A stretch of DNA of 64,000 nucleotides from Rhodoferax sp. (GTDB lineage: Bacteria > Pseudomonadota > Gammaproteobacteria > Burkholderiales > Burkholderiaceae_C). A model generated the notes under the pieces. It was not told where the DNA came from. It saw only the letters and a program-made list of their open reading frames with translations, and ran no database searches. The stretch lies in the NCBI RefSeq assembly GCF_030697375.1, contig NZ_JAUYQD010000004.1:62001-126000 (forward strand). Reading direction: 5' to 3'. Shown in pieces: positions 15,575 to 24,167 of the stretch. A program made the translations under genes and the position numbers. Positions within the stretch are counted from its first letter, which is position 1. Each line of letters begins with the position of its first letter.

Positions 15575-15904
15575 CTACTTGCGCAGCACAATGGTCAGCA
15601 GCGCCGAGGCGTCTTCTAAGGCAACGACACCGTGCTGGACGTCGCCCGGCAGGTACAGCAACTGGCCCACATTCAGCAGGTGGCTGCCGTCGTCGCAGGT
15701 GACATTGATCTTCCCTTCAATGCACTGCACCGTGACGGCACCCGCCACCTTGTGGGGCGGCATGGACTTGCCTGCGGGAAGGACCAGGCGGATCACTTCG
15801 AGTTCGTCGGTCTTGAACAAGGCCACCGTTCGCGCCGCCGCCAAGGCAGCGCCCAGGGGCGAAACATCGGTGGGTTGACCTGAGAGGGTGTGTGCAATAG
15901 CCAT
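15575..15904 (-). CDS. Cupin-domain protein
   Basis: A 109-residue single-domain cupin. The beta-barrel motifs are ELEVIRLVLPAGKSMPPHKVAG and INVTCDDGSHLLNVGQLLYLPGDVQHGVVAL. The first motif keeps one His and the second keeps His at the usual metal position, so metal binding is possible but the pattern is incomplete. The start at 15904 has an AAGGAG Shine-Dalgarno. No partner gene is evident; it ends 15 bp from the convergent DUF2520 gene. Function is unknown, and small cupins of this kind bind small ligands. Confidence 0.82.
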   Translation of the reverse strand: MAIAHTLSGQPTDVSPLGAALAAARTVALFKTDELEVIRLVLPAGKSMPPHKVAGAVTVQCIEGKINVTCDDGSHLLNVGQLLYLPGDVQHGVVALEDASALLTIVLRK

Positions 15905-16034
15905 ATGCGCGTCTCCTTTTCGCCCGGCGGGGCGCAATGCCAATGGGGATCGGGCCCCATGCCAGAGTCAGAGCGTGCACATCCGCACCCATGGAAATGC
16001 CCTTGTGAAAATCGGCCCACAGCGCCAGCGCCAT

Positions 16035-16697
16035 TCACAGCCGCCCTGCTTCCAAAAAGCTGAAATAGTCGGTGCGGTTAAAGATGATGTGGTCCAGCAG
16101 CGCAATTCCCAATATTTCGCCTGCGGCCTTGAGCTGCGCCGTGATGTTGATGTCGCTGTGCGATGGATCGACCCCACCGCTGGGGTGGTTGTGGGCCACG
16201 ATGATGGCTGCGGCGCGGTCCGCCAAGGCATCGGCAAACACTTCGCGCGGATGCACCGGGCTGCGGTCAATCAGGCCAATCGACACCACGCGAATGTTCA
16301 AAATCTCATTGGCCCCGTTGATGCTGGCGCACAGAAAATGCTCCTGCTTGCGGTCGGCGTAGTGCCGCACATGGGGCAACAGGTCGGCCGGGGTTTCGAT
16401 CTTCGAGCCTTCCGGTTTGATGCGGCGGCGGGCAAACTCAATGGCGGCCAGAATCAAGGTGGCTTTGGCATCGCCCACACCGTCGAATTGCGTCAAGTCG
16501 TCAGCCTTGACTTGCAAACCCTTCTCGTCAATCAGCCTCGCCAGCTTGGTGGCCAAGGTCATCACGTCCATGCTGGCGGTCCCTTTGCCCAGCAGCACGG
16601 CCAACAGCTCCTGGTCACTCAAGGCAGACGCGCCCTTGCGCAGTAGCTTCTCGCGCGGCCGGTCTGCTTCGGGGATCTGCGCGATGGTCTTGCTCAT
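16035..16697 (-). CDS. radC: RadC-family JAB/MPN protein
   Basis: A 220-residue RadC-type protein. The N-terminal helical domain (REKLLRKGASALSDQELLAVLLGKG) and helix-hairpin-helix (LTQFDGVGDAKATLILAAIEFARR) precede an MPN/JAB domain with VHPREVFADAL, VAHNHPSGGVDPSHSD (JAMM-type metal ligands His, His and Asp, with Glu upstream). The original DNA-repair role of RadC is disputed; paralogues are frequent in mobile and defence loci. The ATG at 16697 lies 4 bp beyond the hsdR stop, making it the last gene of the restriction operon. That location suggests an accessory role there rather than the housekeeping copy (inference). Confidence 0.9.
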   Translation of the reverse strand: MSKTIAQIPEADRPREKLLRKGASALSDQELLAVLLGKGTASMDVMTLATKLARLIDEKGLQVKADDLTQFDGVGDAKATLILAAIEFARRRIKPEGSKIETPADLLPHVRHYADRKQEHFLCASINGANEILNIRVVSIGLIDRSPVHPREVFADALADRAAAIIVAHNHPSGGVDPSHSDINITAQLKAAGEILGIALLDHIIFNRTDYFSFLEAGRL

Positions 16698-16701
16698 AGC
16701 T

Positions 16702-19623
16702 TTATGCAGCAACGGACAAGTGGTGTTGAATCACCGTCATGGCCATGATGTCAAAGATGCCCGCCACATCGGTGTACTTGATATCGGACAACTCCTCAAA
16801 GCGCCCCATGTCGTTATAAGTCGTCTGAATCACGCCATTCACCTGCCCCCGGTACACGCCATTGAGATAGATGCCATCAGAGCGGTGTGCCACCACGGTT
16901 TCGCGGATCGACAGATCAGCGGCCTTTTCTTCAGTCACCTGCTTGATAAGAATGGCCTCTTCGTCCGTGATGGGAAATTTGGTCAGAATACTGGCGATCA
17001 TTTCCTGAACCGACACCTTGATGGGCGGCGGCCCGGAACCTGGCTTGCCCTTGCCGGGTTTGAGCTTGACCGGCCCGGCACTGGTGGTGACTCCTTGATA
17101 TTCAACATTGGCCTTGATGACTTCGGTCTGCCGAATCAGCTTCATCAACTCCGACACGCCTCCCGCTTTGATCAACTGCGGCCCGACGTATTCGGCAAAC
17201 GTGGCCAACTCGTTAACCTCTGGGGCAAAAGTAAAAAAGCAGGTGAGGAAATGAAAGCTCTTTGCATACTTGGCCAACAAGTAGACGAAGGCCTTGCGCT
17301 CTTCCATGTCGCTCCACCTGGCCTGAAAGCGGTTTCGCATCGCATTGACCGAAAACTGCACCTGCGCGTCGGTCCCCGTGGCCAGCAGCTTGCCCAAGTC
17401 GGCGGCATCCTTCTGCGTGAACAACCCGGCCGCCAAAATCTCGGCGTGCAATTTCAGGCACAGCGTCTGGTCTGGCTCTTCGGGCTCAAACGGAGTGCCT
17501 TTGCGGTACTTGATGAACGCCTTCAGAATCGCCTTGGCGTTGTTGGTGAAGTCCACCACAACCACGGCTCCTTTTCCTTCATGCCTGCGGTTCAGCCGCG
17601 AGAGCGTCTGCACTGCGTTGCGGCCCACCACCGATTTATCCAGAAACATACCCGCCAGCAAGGGCGCATCGAACCCTGTTTGGAACTTGTTGGCCACAAT
17701 CATTAGCCGATAGTCATCGCCTTCAAAACGATCTTCAATCAATTCACTATCAGTCAATCCATTCACCGCGTGTTCGCTGATGGCCGCGTTGGTTTCAGGG
17801 TGGGTGAAATCCGAGAACGCATACAGCGCTTGATAGGCCGCGCCGCGCTCTTTGAGCTTCTCCCTGATGATCTGAAAATACCGCAACCCGGCCACGCGGG
17901 AACTAGTCACGATCATCGCCTTGGCCCGCCCGGCAATCAGCGGCATCACATCTTTTTCAAAGATGCGCAGCATCACCTCGGCCTTGTACTGAATCAGCCC
18001 ATCGTCCTGATAGGCCACGTTCTTCAGCGCCTTGGCCACCACACCAGCCGGATAACACGCTTCGTCCTCCGGCTTGGGCACCACCGCGCAATGCAGGTTG
18101 TACAGTGTTTTGTACGAAATGATGCTACCCGCCACGTCCACGATGTAGCCCTCCGCAATCGCCTCGGCCTCGGAGTAGGTGTCAAACGCCTCACCAAACA
18201 GGTTGACCGTGGCAGGCGCGGGTGTTGCGGTGAACGCCACCATCAACTGGTTCAGGTCATGCTCGCGGATGATCTTGGCAATTTGCTCTTGTGGGTCGGC
18301 TGCGTCATCACCAGCATCCTCGGCATCGGGCTCATCCGCCTTGCGGAATGGCAATCGAATGGCCGCGCCCATTTGGCCCTCTTGCGAACGGTGGGCCTCG
18401 TCAATCAAAAAGGCAACCCGTAGCGTCTTCAACACTGGGCTGTTTTTGATCTCGTCCAGCACCCAGGCGAATTTCTGCTGCGTGGCGACGATGATCGACT
18501 TGCGCTGTGCCATAAAGCGCGGCAGGTCATCTGCCTTGCGCGCCAGCCCCACCACCGCTTTCAAATGGGTGAAGTTCTCCAGGTCTTCCCGGATATTGGT
18601 ATCCAGCGACTTGCGGTCGGTCAGGATGAACACCATGTCCACCAGCTTCTCGCTCGTGCCGGGCTTGAACAGACTGTGCAATCGGTCTGCCAGCCAGCAA
18701 ATGGTCAGCGTCTTGCCACTGCCCGCCGAATGGTTGATCAGGTACTTGCGGCCAATGTCACCCTTCTCGGCAAAGTGCGCTGAGATGTGGTCTGCCACCT
18801 TGCGCACCGAGCGACTCTGGTGGTAACGCGGAAACAACGTGAAGGCGGCACGCTCCGGCCTGTCGCCCTGCGCATCACGCTGGGGCACACGCACCAAGAA
18901 GAACGACAAGGCTTCCAGCAATGTATCGCGGCCCAGCACCTCGCGGTACAAAAACTCCACTGGGTATTCGGTATCGTTGGGCGCCTGGTTTTCCAGCCCC
19001 ATGTTGTGCCAGCGAAAGTTTTCTTCCTGGCGCGGGTCGGTGGCGGCCTTCACGGCGCTGGTATCAGCGGCAAGGTACAGAAACGGATGCTGGAAAATCT
19101 TGCGCGCGTGGTCCCGCTGGGTGAACTGCGTCACCGCGTCATGCACCGTCTGGTTCTTTTCGTGCTTCAACTCCAGCGCTACGATAGGCAGGCCGTTGAG
19201 AAAGAAAACGAAATCAATCTCCTGATTGGTGTCGCCAAAGTAAAAATGCGGGCGAAAGGTGATGCGGTTCTGTGCGTACTTCTGCGCCGCCGCGCTCTCG
19301 CTGGAGCGCGGACGGGGGTAAAACAAGCGCAGCTCCAGCGCGCGCACCTTCAGGCCCTGGCGCAGCAGCATCCACAGCGGCGTGTGGGCCAGTTCACTGC
19401 GCAAGGCTTTGAACACTTCATCGCGGGCATCGGTGCCGTAGTCGGCGGTCAGCTTTTTAAGCGCATCCGCCTGCGTGGCCGTCAGAAAGGCCCAGAGCTG
19501 ATCTTCGGCAATGCTGTGCTCGGTGTCGGAAATGTCGGCCTGGTTCAGCACGCCATATTGGTGTACCCGAACGAGGAAGTCTGCAATGTGTTTTTGAAAC
19601 CTCAACTCCGGTGCTTTCGCCAT
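16702..19623 (-). CDS. hsdR: Type I restriction endonuclease, R subunit (HsdR)
   Basis: A 973-residue protein of normal HsdR size. The N-terminal PD-(D/E)xK nuclease core is visible as EIDFVFFLNGLPIVALELKHEKN (Asp137, Glu151, Lys153). The helicase motor follows, with Walker A HSAGSGKT (298-305), the DEAH box at 408-411 (LIDEAHRSQ), motif III VAFTATPAP, and later NKFQTGFDAP and QTLSRLNR helicase motifs. It translocates DNA and cuts unmodified DNA in complex with HsdM2S. The reading frame and motifs are intact. It sits 3 bp after the Bro-N gene and is followed directly by radC. Confidence 0.96.
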   Translation of the reverse strand: MAKAPELRFQKHIADFLVRVHQYGVLNQADISDTEHSIAEDQLWAFLTATQADALKKLTADYGTDARDEVFKALRSELAHTPLWMLLRQGLKVRALELRLFYPRPRSSESAAAQKYAQNRITFRPHFYFGDTNQEIDFVFFLNGLPIVALELKHEKNQTVHDAVTQFTQRDHARKIFQHPFLYLAADTSAVKAATDPRQEENFRWHNMGLENQAPNDTEYPVEFLYREVLGRDTLLEALSFFLVRVPQRDAQGDRPERAAFTLFPRYHQSRSVRKVADHISAHFAEKGDIGRKYLINHSAGSGKTLTICWLADRLHSLFKPGTSEKLVDMVFILTDRKSLDTNIREDLENFTHLKAVVGLARKADDLPRFMAQRKSIIVATQQKFAWVLDEIKNSPVLKTLRVAFLIDEAHRSQEGQMGAAIRLPFRKADEPDAEDAGDDAADPQEQIAKIIREHDLNQLMVAFTATPAPATVNLFGEAFDTYSEAEAIAEGYIVDVAGSIISYKTLYNLHCAVVPKPEDEACYPAGVVAKALKNVAYQDDGLIQYKAEVMLRIFEKDVMPLIAGRAKAMIVTSSRVAGLRYFQIIREKLKERGAAYQALYAFSDFTHPETNAAISEHAVNGLTDSELIEDRFEGDDYRLMIVANKFQTGFDAPLLAGMFLDKSVVGRNAVQTLSRLNRRHEGKGAVVVVDFTNNAKAILKAFIKYRKGTPFEPEEPDQTLCLKLHAEILAAGLFTQKDAADLGKLLATGTDAQVQFSVNAMRNRFQARWSDMEERKAFVYLLAKYAKSFHFLTCFFTFAPEVNELATFAEYVGPQLIKAGGVSELMKLIRQTEVIKANVEYQGVTTSAGPVKLKPGKGKPGSGPPPIKVSVQEMIASILTKFPITDEEAILIKQVTEEKAADLSIRETVVAHRSDGIYLNGVYRGQVNGVIQTTYNDMGRFEELSDIKYTDVAGIFDIMAMTVIQHHLSVAA

Positions 19624-19625
19624 GA

Positions 19626-20477
19626 TCAGCCCTCACTGCCTTTGATTTTTTTCGTCTTCTTGACCGTCAACTGCTTGAAATTTTCCGGCGAAATCACCGG
19701 CTTGCCGCTTTGCTTCTCAATGTCCTTGCGCGTGCGCCCCGCCACGGCGCCGCCGTCTTTTGCGTCTTTTTGGAGTGTTGGCATGCCCACTGAATCACGG
19801 TCGCGGTGCAGCTTGGTGGTGGTGGCCTCGCCCAGCATGGTCAGGATCAACTCAATGTCGGTCATGTGGTCGCGCAGGTTTTCGCGCGCCAGGTCTTTCA
19901 CCTGCTTGTATTCATTCACCTTGAGCGCAAAAGTGCCCTGCATGATTTCGTTGGTCAAAATCGCGAATTCCTGGCTGCTGGTCACGCCACGCTGCTTCCA
20001 TTCATCGGTCAGGTCTTGGCGCACCGCCATGCCGCGCAGGCGCTTGTCGATCCAATCCTTGGGGTAGCCCTTTTTCTCGTACAGGTCTTGCATGCGGCCC
20101 ATGGCCAGCTCAGGGTTCTCGATCTCGTCCAGCCGCTCTTTGCCCACCTTGGCCAGCCAGCGTTTGAGCGGCTCCACTTTGGGGGAGGGAATCGACTGAA
20201 TCACACGGAATAGCGTTTCGGAGTTGGCGCAGTCGGTCAAGCGCTGTTTGCCATCTGGAGCGACCATTTTCAACTGTCCGATTTTTTCGGACACTTCAAT
20301 ATAGCCCTCAGCTCCCAGCTTCTTTTTCAAGTCACTCCAGTACTTGCGCGCCCGGTCTCCACCCACCAACACCTCCACCACGTCGATGATCGAAAACCAC
20401 CACTCGCCCGCGTGGAAGGCTTTGCGTATCTCCCGACCGTCGAACAGCGCCAGATGCGAATTTGTTTCAGTACCCAT
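19626..20477 (-). CDS. Bro-N domain protein within the type I RM operon
   Basis: A 283-residue protein. The N-terminal region (HLALFDGREIRKAFHAGEWWFSIIDVVEVL, then ARKYWSDLKKKL) matches the Bro-N domain of phage antirepressor and baculovirus BRO proteins, a DNA-binding module. The middle (IENPELAMGRMQDLYEKKGYPKDWIDKRLRG) and a basic Lys-rich tail (KKTKKIKGSEG) complete it. Its stop is 3 bp from the hsdR start, so it is co-transcribed with hsdR. Similar genes recur inside type I RM loci, where the function is undefined; regulation of restriction or response to phage are possibilities (inference). Not part of a prophage here. Confidence 0.85.
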   Translation of the reverse strand: MGTETNSHLALFDGREIRKAFHAGEWWFSIIDVVEVLVGGDRARKYWSDLKKKLGAEGYIEVSEKIGQLKMVAPDGKQRLTDCANSETLFRVIQSIPSPKVEPLKRWLAKVGKERLDEIENPELAMGRMQDLYEKKGYPKDWIDKRLRGMAVRQDLTDEWKQRGVTSSQEFAILTNEIMQGTFALKVNEYKQVKDLARENLRDHMTDIELILTMLGEATTTKLHRDRDSVGMPTLQKDAKDGGAVAGRTRKDIEKQSGKPVISPENFKQLTVKKTKKIKGSEG

Positions 20478-20534
20478 CTCTACTTCCTTCCCTTGGTGAC
20501 TTCCAATTTTTTAGACAAAATTTATGTCAAATTA

Positions 20535-20582
20535 GCCTGTAGCCCCCGTGTAATATGCGCAAGAAGCTATAAAAAACGTAGC
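20535..20582 (-). repeat. 48-bp dispersed repeat, copy 5
   Basis: Reverse copy: on the minus strand GCTAC-N7-ATAGCTTCTTGCGCATATT, then GGGGGCTACAGGC. It lies in the 137-bp gap between hsdS and the Bro-N gene, inside the RM operon. Confidence 0.75.
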
Positions 20583-20614
20583 AACTGTGGGTAGTGACAG
20601 ATTCAGTCGAACAG

Positions 20615-21952
20615 TCATACGGCGACCCGAACATCCGCTTCGGTCACGCGCCGCTGGCCGGTTACACATTCGTGGATCAGCGATTTTCGGTAAGCGGTCA
20701 GGGTGGCGATTTGGGTTTGAATGGTGGCGGTGATGCGGTCCACCTCGGCGGTCTTGTCATCCAGGTGAGCGCAGATGGCCGTCTGCTCTGCCAACGGCGG
20801 CAAGGGAATGGGGAACTGACCAACCTTGGTCGCGTTGGTGTTGGCCAGGTTGGTGGTCTTCTTGCCGGTGGCCTCAAAGTAGTCGCGCCCATATTGGGCA
20901 GCGGTGGCATAGGCCAGAAACATGGGTTTGAGCTTGTGCGGAAAGCAGCGCACGGCAAAGATGTGGTTCTGGTGCAGGCAGCCCGCCATCTCACCGCGCC
21001 ACAAATGGCCGCGCCCCAGTTTGTCCAGGTCGCCGCCCTCCGTCATCAGCACATCGTCCGGGCACAGCTCCACCCCTGCCGCCACGCTGGCCGGGAGCTC
21101 AATCACGGAAACGTCGGCCAAATCGAGGTGGCCGTCTTGTACATTGCCGACGCGCAAATATGGGCGCTCGATCAGCGTACCCTCGTATTGCTTGCCAAGG
21201 GTCAGCCCACCGCGAATTTCGGCGATGCGCTTGAGGGCAACCAGCTTCCAGCCACGCGGAATTTTCTCCAACCACACATTGCCGGTGGCTTCGAGCGCGG
21301 CGTCGGAAACGATGCCCCGAGTGACGGCCCGTTGAATGATGGACTTGCGCAAGGCATCCAGGGTGTCGAGCTGGCGGCGTTTGGCGGAGACCGCTGCGTC
21401 GATGGCGGCGCAGCTCATGTCCAGGTAGGTGGCAATGCGTTGTTGCTCGGGTAGGGGCGGCAGTGGAACCTGTATTTCACCAAGGTCGCGTTGACCCAAG
21501 CCTTGGCGCGAAGCCCCTGTGAACCCGGCAAAAACCTGGTCCTGCCCCCACGGGGCTGACAGGCAATACGTCAGAAACTTGTGATTCAGCTTTGCCGCAG
21601 GACGGATGATGCACACATGCTGATTGACGTTCCCTTCGCCAAAGTTTTCAGGCACAAAGGTGCATCGGCCGATGGATGCGCCCGTGATGTTTAGCAACAC
21701 ATCACCTGGACGCAACTTCGAGCCACTCATTTCATCGTGCGTTTCCTCGCCGATATAGGCAACATCGTCAAGCCGCAATCCATCGAAGTGCACGTTTTGA
21801 CTTCGCAGCAACGGCACACCGGAATCAAGATATGCAGCCGCGCCACCTGTGGGCGTGACACCACTACCAATTTTCAATGAGTGGTCTTTGACTCGATCAA
21901 CAGGCCAAACGGTTTGTGCCACCAGTGCCGACACGGGTTGCGAAATGCTCAT
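20615..21952 (-). CDS. hsdS: Type I restriction enzyme specificity subunit (HsdS)
   Basis: A 445-residue protein with the two-TRD architecture. Target recognition domain 1 covers about residues 15-165 and TRD2 about 230-385. The two conserved helical spacers follow LPPLPEQQRIATYLD and PLPPLAEQTAICAHLDDKTAEVDRI. Each TRD reads one half of a bipartite recognition site, and the specificity cannot be predicted by eye. The start overlaps the hsdM stop by 4 bases, so M and S are translationally coupled. No phase-variable repeat or second hsdS was seen. Confidence 0.95.
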   Translation of the reverse strand: MSISQPVSALVAQTVWPVDRVKDHSLKIGSGVTPTGGAAAYLDSGVPLLRSQNVHFDGLRLDDVAYIGEETHDEMSGSKLRPGDVLLNITGASIGRCTFVPENFGEGNVNQHVCIIRPAAKLNHKFLTYCLSAPWGQDQVFAGFTGASRQGLGQRDLGEIQVPLPPLPEQQRIATYLDMSCAAIDAAVSAKRRQLDTLDALRKSIIQRAVTRGIVSDAALEATGNVWLEKIPRGWKLVALKRIAEIRGGLTLGKQYEGTLIERPYLRVGNVQDGHLDLADVSVIELPASVAAGVELCPDDVLMTEGGDLDKLGRGHLWRGEMAGCLHQNHIFAVRCFPHKLKPMFLAYATAAQYGRDYFEATGKKTTNLANTNATKVGQFPIPLPPLAEQTAICAHLDDKTAEVDRITATIQTQIATLTAYRKSLIHECVTGQRRVTEADVRVAV

Positions 21953-23961
21953 TTCGCCAACCCCTCCAACATCTTCTCCGCCTCTTTCTCCAGCGTCCAG
22001 AACTGCGCCAGCAAGTCTTTGGCCGGTGTGGGAGGCTGGTAGCGGTAGAAGTATTTGTTGGGCAAGATTTCATAGCCCAGCTGCGGATTGTCTTCCCAAC
22101 GGATGATGGGTTTGGCGATTTCGCGTTTCAGGAAGCCAGCAATGTCTTCGCCGTGCGGGATGTATTCATCGTCGGCCACATAGTGCCGGTGCGTCCATTC
22201 CACTGACACAATCTCGGGCCAGTCGCCCACGTTCTCGCCCAAGGCTTCCTTGAGCTTCTTGGTGGCGCTGTCAGAGGGCTTGAGGGCGATGGTGACGTTT
22301 TTCTCTTTACCGTCAGCTTTCACGCGCAGGCTGAAGCTGATGTCACTGTCGTAAAACTCCTGTTCCTTCTTCAGGTTGGCAGCGGTGAACGCTTTCACGT
22401 AAGGCTCGGTCACGGTGGCGGGTTGGTCGTGCGCATCGGTCTGCCAGAACACCACTTTGACTTTGTGGAAGGCAAAGTCTTTCGTCGTAAACAGCTTGAC
22501 GTGGGTGTCGTCAAAGCCCCCTTTTACGTCAACTTTCCAGCCTTTGGCATAGCGCGTCTCGATCCACTGCCGGTGCGCGTCGCTCATGCGGTTGCGCTTG
22601 TTGCCAAAGGCTTTGGGCTCTTTCTCGTACTGCTGGCGCGCATCAATCAGCATCACGCGGTCCTTGTGGCTGGCGGGCTTGTCGTTGCGCAGCAGCCAGA
22701 TGTAGGTAAAGATGCCGGTGTTGTAAAAGAGCTGGTCGGGCAGCATGACGATGGCGTCGAGCCAGTCCTTTTCCAGAATCCAGCGGCGGATTTCGCTCTC
22801 GCCAGAGCCACAGTCACCATTGGACAGCGGCGAGCCGTTGAAGACGATGGCGATGCGGCTGCCGCCGTCGGCTGGCTCAATCATCTTGGCCAGCATGGTT
22901 TGCAGGAACAGCAGCGCGCCGTCGTTCACACGCGGCATACCGGCGCGGTAACGGGTCTTTAGCAGTTTGCGGGCCTCGGTTTCGTAGCCGTCTTTGCCGC
23001 CCCAGGTGACGCCGAAGGGCGGGTTGCTCAACATGCGGTTGAAACGGTATTTGGTCTCGGGCAATTGGTCGCCGGGGTCGCGGCTATGCGGATCGTGCGG
23101 AATCAGCGAGTTGCCCAGGAAAACCGTTTTATCCCGCTGCTGCTCGTTTTTAATCAGCAAGTCAGCCTGGCAAATGGCGTAGTTGGAGGGCGACATCTCC
23201 TGCCCGTGGACAGTCAGAAATTTTTCAACCCGCTCTTTTTCGGCAGATGTCGCGGCACGGTCCAGCAAGTGCTCTTTGGCAACGGACAACATGCCGCCGG
23301 TGCCGCAGGCCGGGTCATACACCGAGAAATGCCGGTCTGGAATCGGGATGTCCAGCAGCTCCACCATCAGACGCACCACTTCGCGCGGGGTGAAGTGTTC
23401 CCCGGCCTCGTCACCACTTTGCTCTGAGAAACGGCGCAGCAACTCTTCGTAGATATAGCCCATTTCCAGAGCCGAGAGTTGGTCCGGCCCGAGCGCGAGT
23501 TCCTTGTATTGGTTGAGGATGGGCGCAAGCCGGTTGTTTTTCACCATGAGGGTGATGGTGACGCGATAGTTGAAGTGCTCAACGATTTCGTCAACCTTGG
23601 AAGAAAACCCGTTGATATAGGCACGAAAATTTTCTTCCAGCAGCGCATGGTCTTCTTCATAGACGCGGCGTAGCGTCCAGGTGGTCTCGTTGGCGAACGG
23701 CGATTGCTCGGGGTTCAGCTCCAGTTCTTTCACCAGCTTGGCGAGTGCCTCCTCCGTGATCTTGGGCCGCTTGGCCAGCACTTCGGCTTTCTTGGCCTCA
23801 CGCCAGGCCAGCAGCACACATTCAAGGCGGCGGATGACGATGATGGGCAGGATGACGCTTTGGTATTCGTAGGCCTTGAACTTGCCACGCAGGCGTTCGG
23901 CAGATTTCCAGATTTCGTTGGCGAGGTTGTCGAGCTTGGGTTTGTTGAGCGAAAGCGCCAT
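21949..23961 (-). CDS. hsdM: Type I DNA methyltransferase (HsdM, N6-adenine)
   Basis: A 670-residue protein. The N-terminal HsdM helical domain (residues 10-150) is followed by the methyltransferase domain with SAM motif I DPACGTGGM (216-224) and catalytic motif IV NPPFG (313-317). The region YEELLRRFSEQSGDEAGEHFTPREVVRLMVELL is the classic type I M hallmark. It is longer than EcoKI HsdM (about 530) through an extended C-terminal region (from about residue 480), as in a common subgroup. It is the first gene of the minus-strand operon hsdM-hsdS-broN-hsdR-radC. It methylates adenine in the sequence read by HsdS. Confidence 0.95.
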   Translation of the reverse strand: MALSLNKPKLDNLANEIWKSAERLRGKFKAYEYQSVILPIIVIRRLECVLLAWREAKKAEVLAKRPKITEEALAKLVKELELNPEQSPFANETTWTLRRVYEEDHALLEENFRAYINGFSSKVDEIVEHFNYRVTITLMVKNNRLAPILNQYKELALGPDQLSALEMGYIYEELLRRFSEQSGDEAGEHFTPREVVRLMVELLDIPIPDRHFSVYDPACGTGGMLSVAKEHLLDRAATSAEKERVEKFLTVHGQEMSPSNYAICQADLLIKNEQQRDKTVFLGNSLIPHDPHSRDPGDQLPETKYRFNRMLSNPPFGVTWGGKDGYETEARKLLKTRYRAGMPRVNDGALLFLQTMLAKMIEPADGGSRIAIVFNGSPLSNGDCGSGESEIRRWILEKDWLDAIVMLPDQLFYNTGIFTYIWLLRNDKPASHKDRVMLIDARQQYEKEPKAFGNKRNRMSDAHRQWIETRYAKGWKVDVKGGFDDTHVKLFTTKDFAFHKVKVVFWQTDAHDQPATVTEPYVKAFTAANLKKEQEFYDSDISFSLRVKADGKEKNVTIALKPSDSATKKLKEALGENVGDWPEIVSVEWTHRHYVADDEYIPHGEDIAGFLKREIAKPIIRWEDNPQLGYEILPNKYFYRYQPPTPAKDLLAQFWTLEKEAEKMLEGLAK

Positions 23962-24109
23962 TGGTTAATTTTCCTGTCCCTGTTCGTGATCCGATTGCCA
24001 TTTGCAGCCATTCAATACACCACCATTCGCGGGCCATGTACAGTCGTTGCAACAAGGTTCACTAGAGTGTATTGCACCACACCAAGGTGAGAATTCGGGC
24101 GCCATTGAC

Positions 24110-24167
24110 GCTATCAAAACAATAGCTATCTACGCATACTCTACGGTGGCTAGAGGCCTTTTTTTAT
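24110..24167 (+). repeat. 48-bp dispersed repeat, copy 6, with T-run
   Basis: GCTAT-N7-ATAGCTATCTACGCA, then GGCTAGAGGCC followed by seven T. The far end overlaps the PAP2 gene and supplies its last codons and TAG stop. The upstream 23962-24109 stretch is the RM operon leader; no clear promoter is visible there. Confidence 0.8.

Noticed and set aside
10196..20067. Long open frames opposite real genes (for example minus 10196-11176, 12144-13220, 14330-15538, and plus 18787-20067)
   Set aside because: They mirror clear genes with known motifs on the other strand and have the repetitive Gly/Ala/His/Arg composition of antisense frames in GC-rich DNA.
19626..20477. Bro-N gene as evidence for a prophage
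   Set aside because: No integrase, capsid, tail, lysis or terminase genes are near; the gene is embedded in the RM operon.
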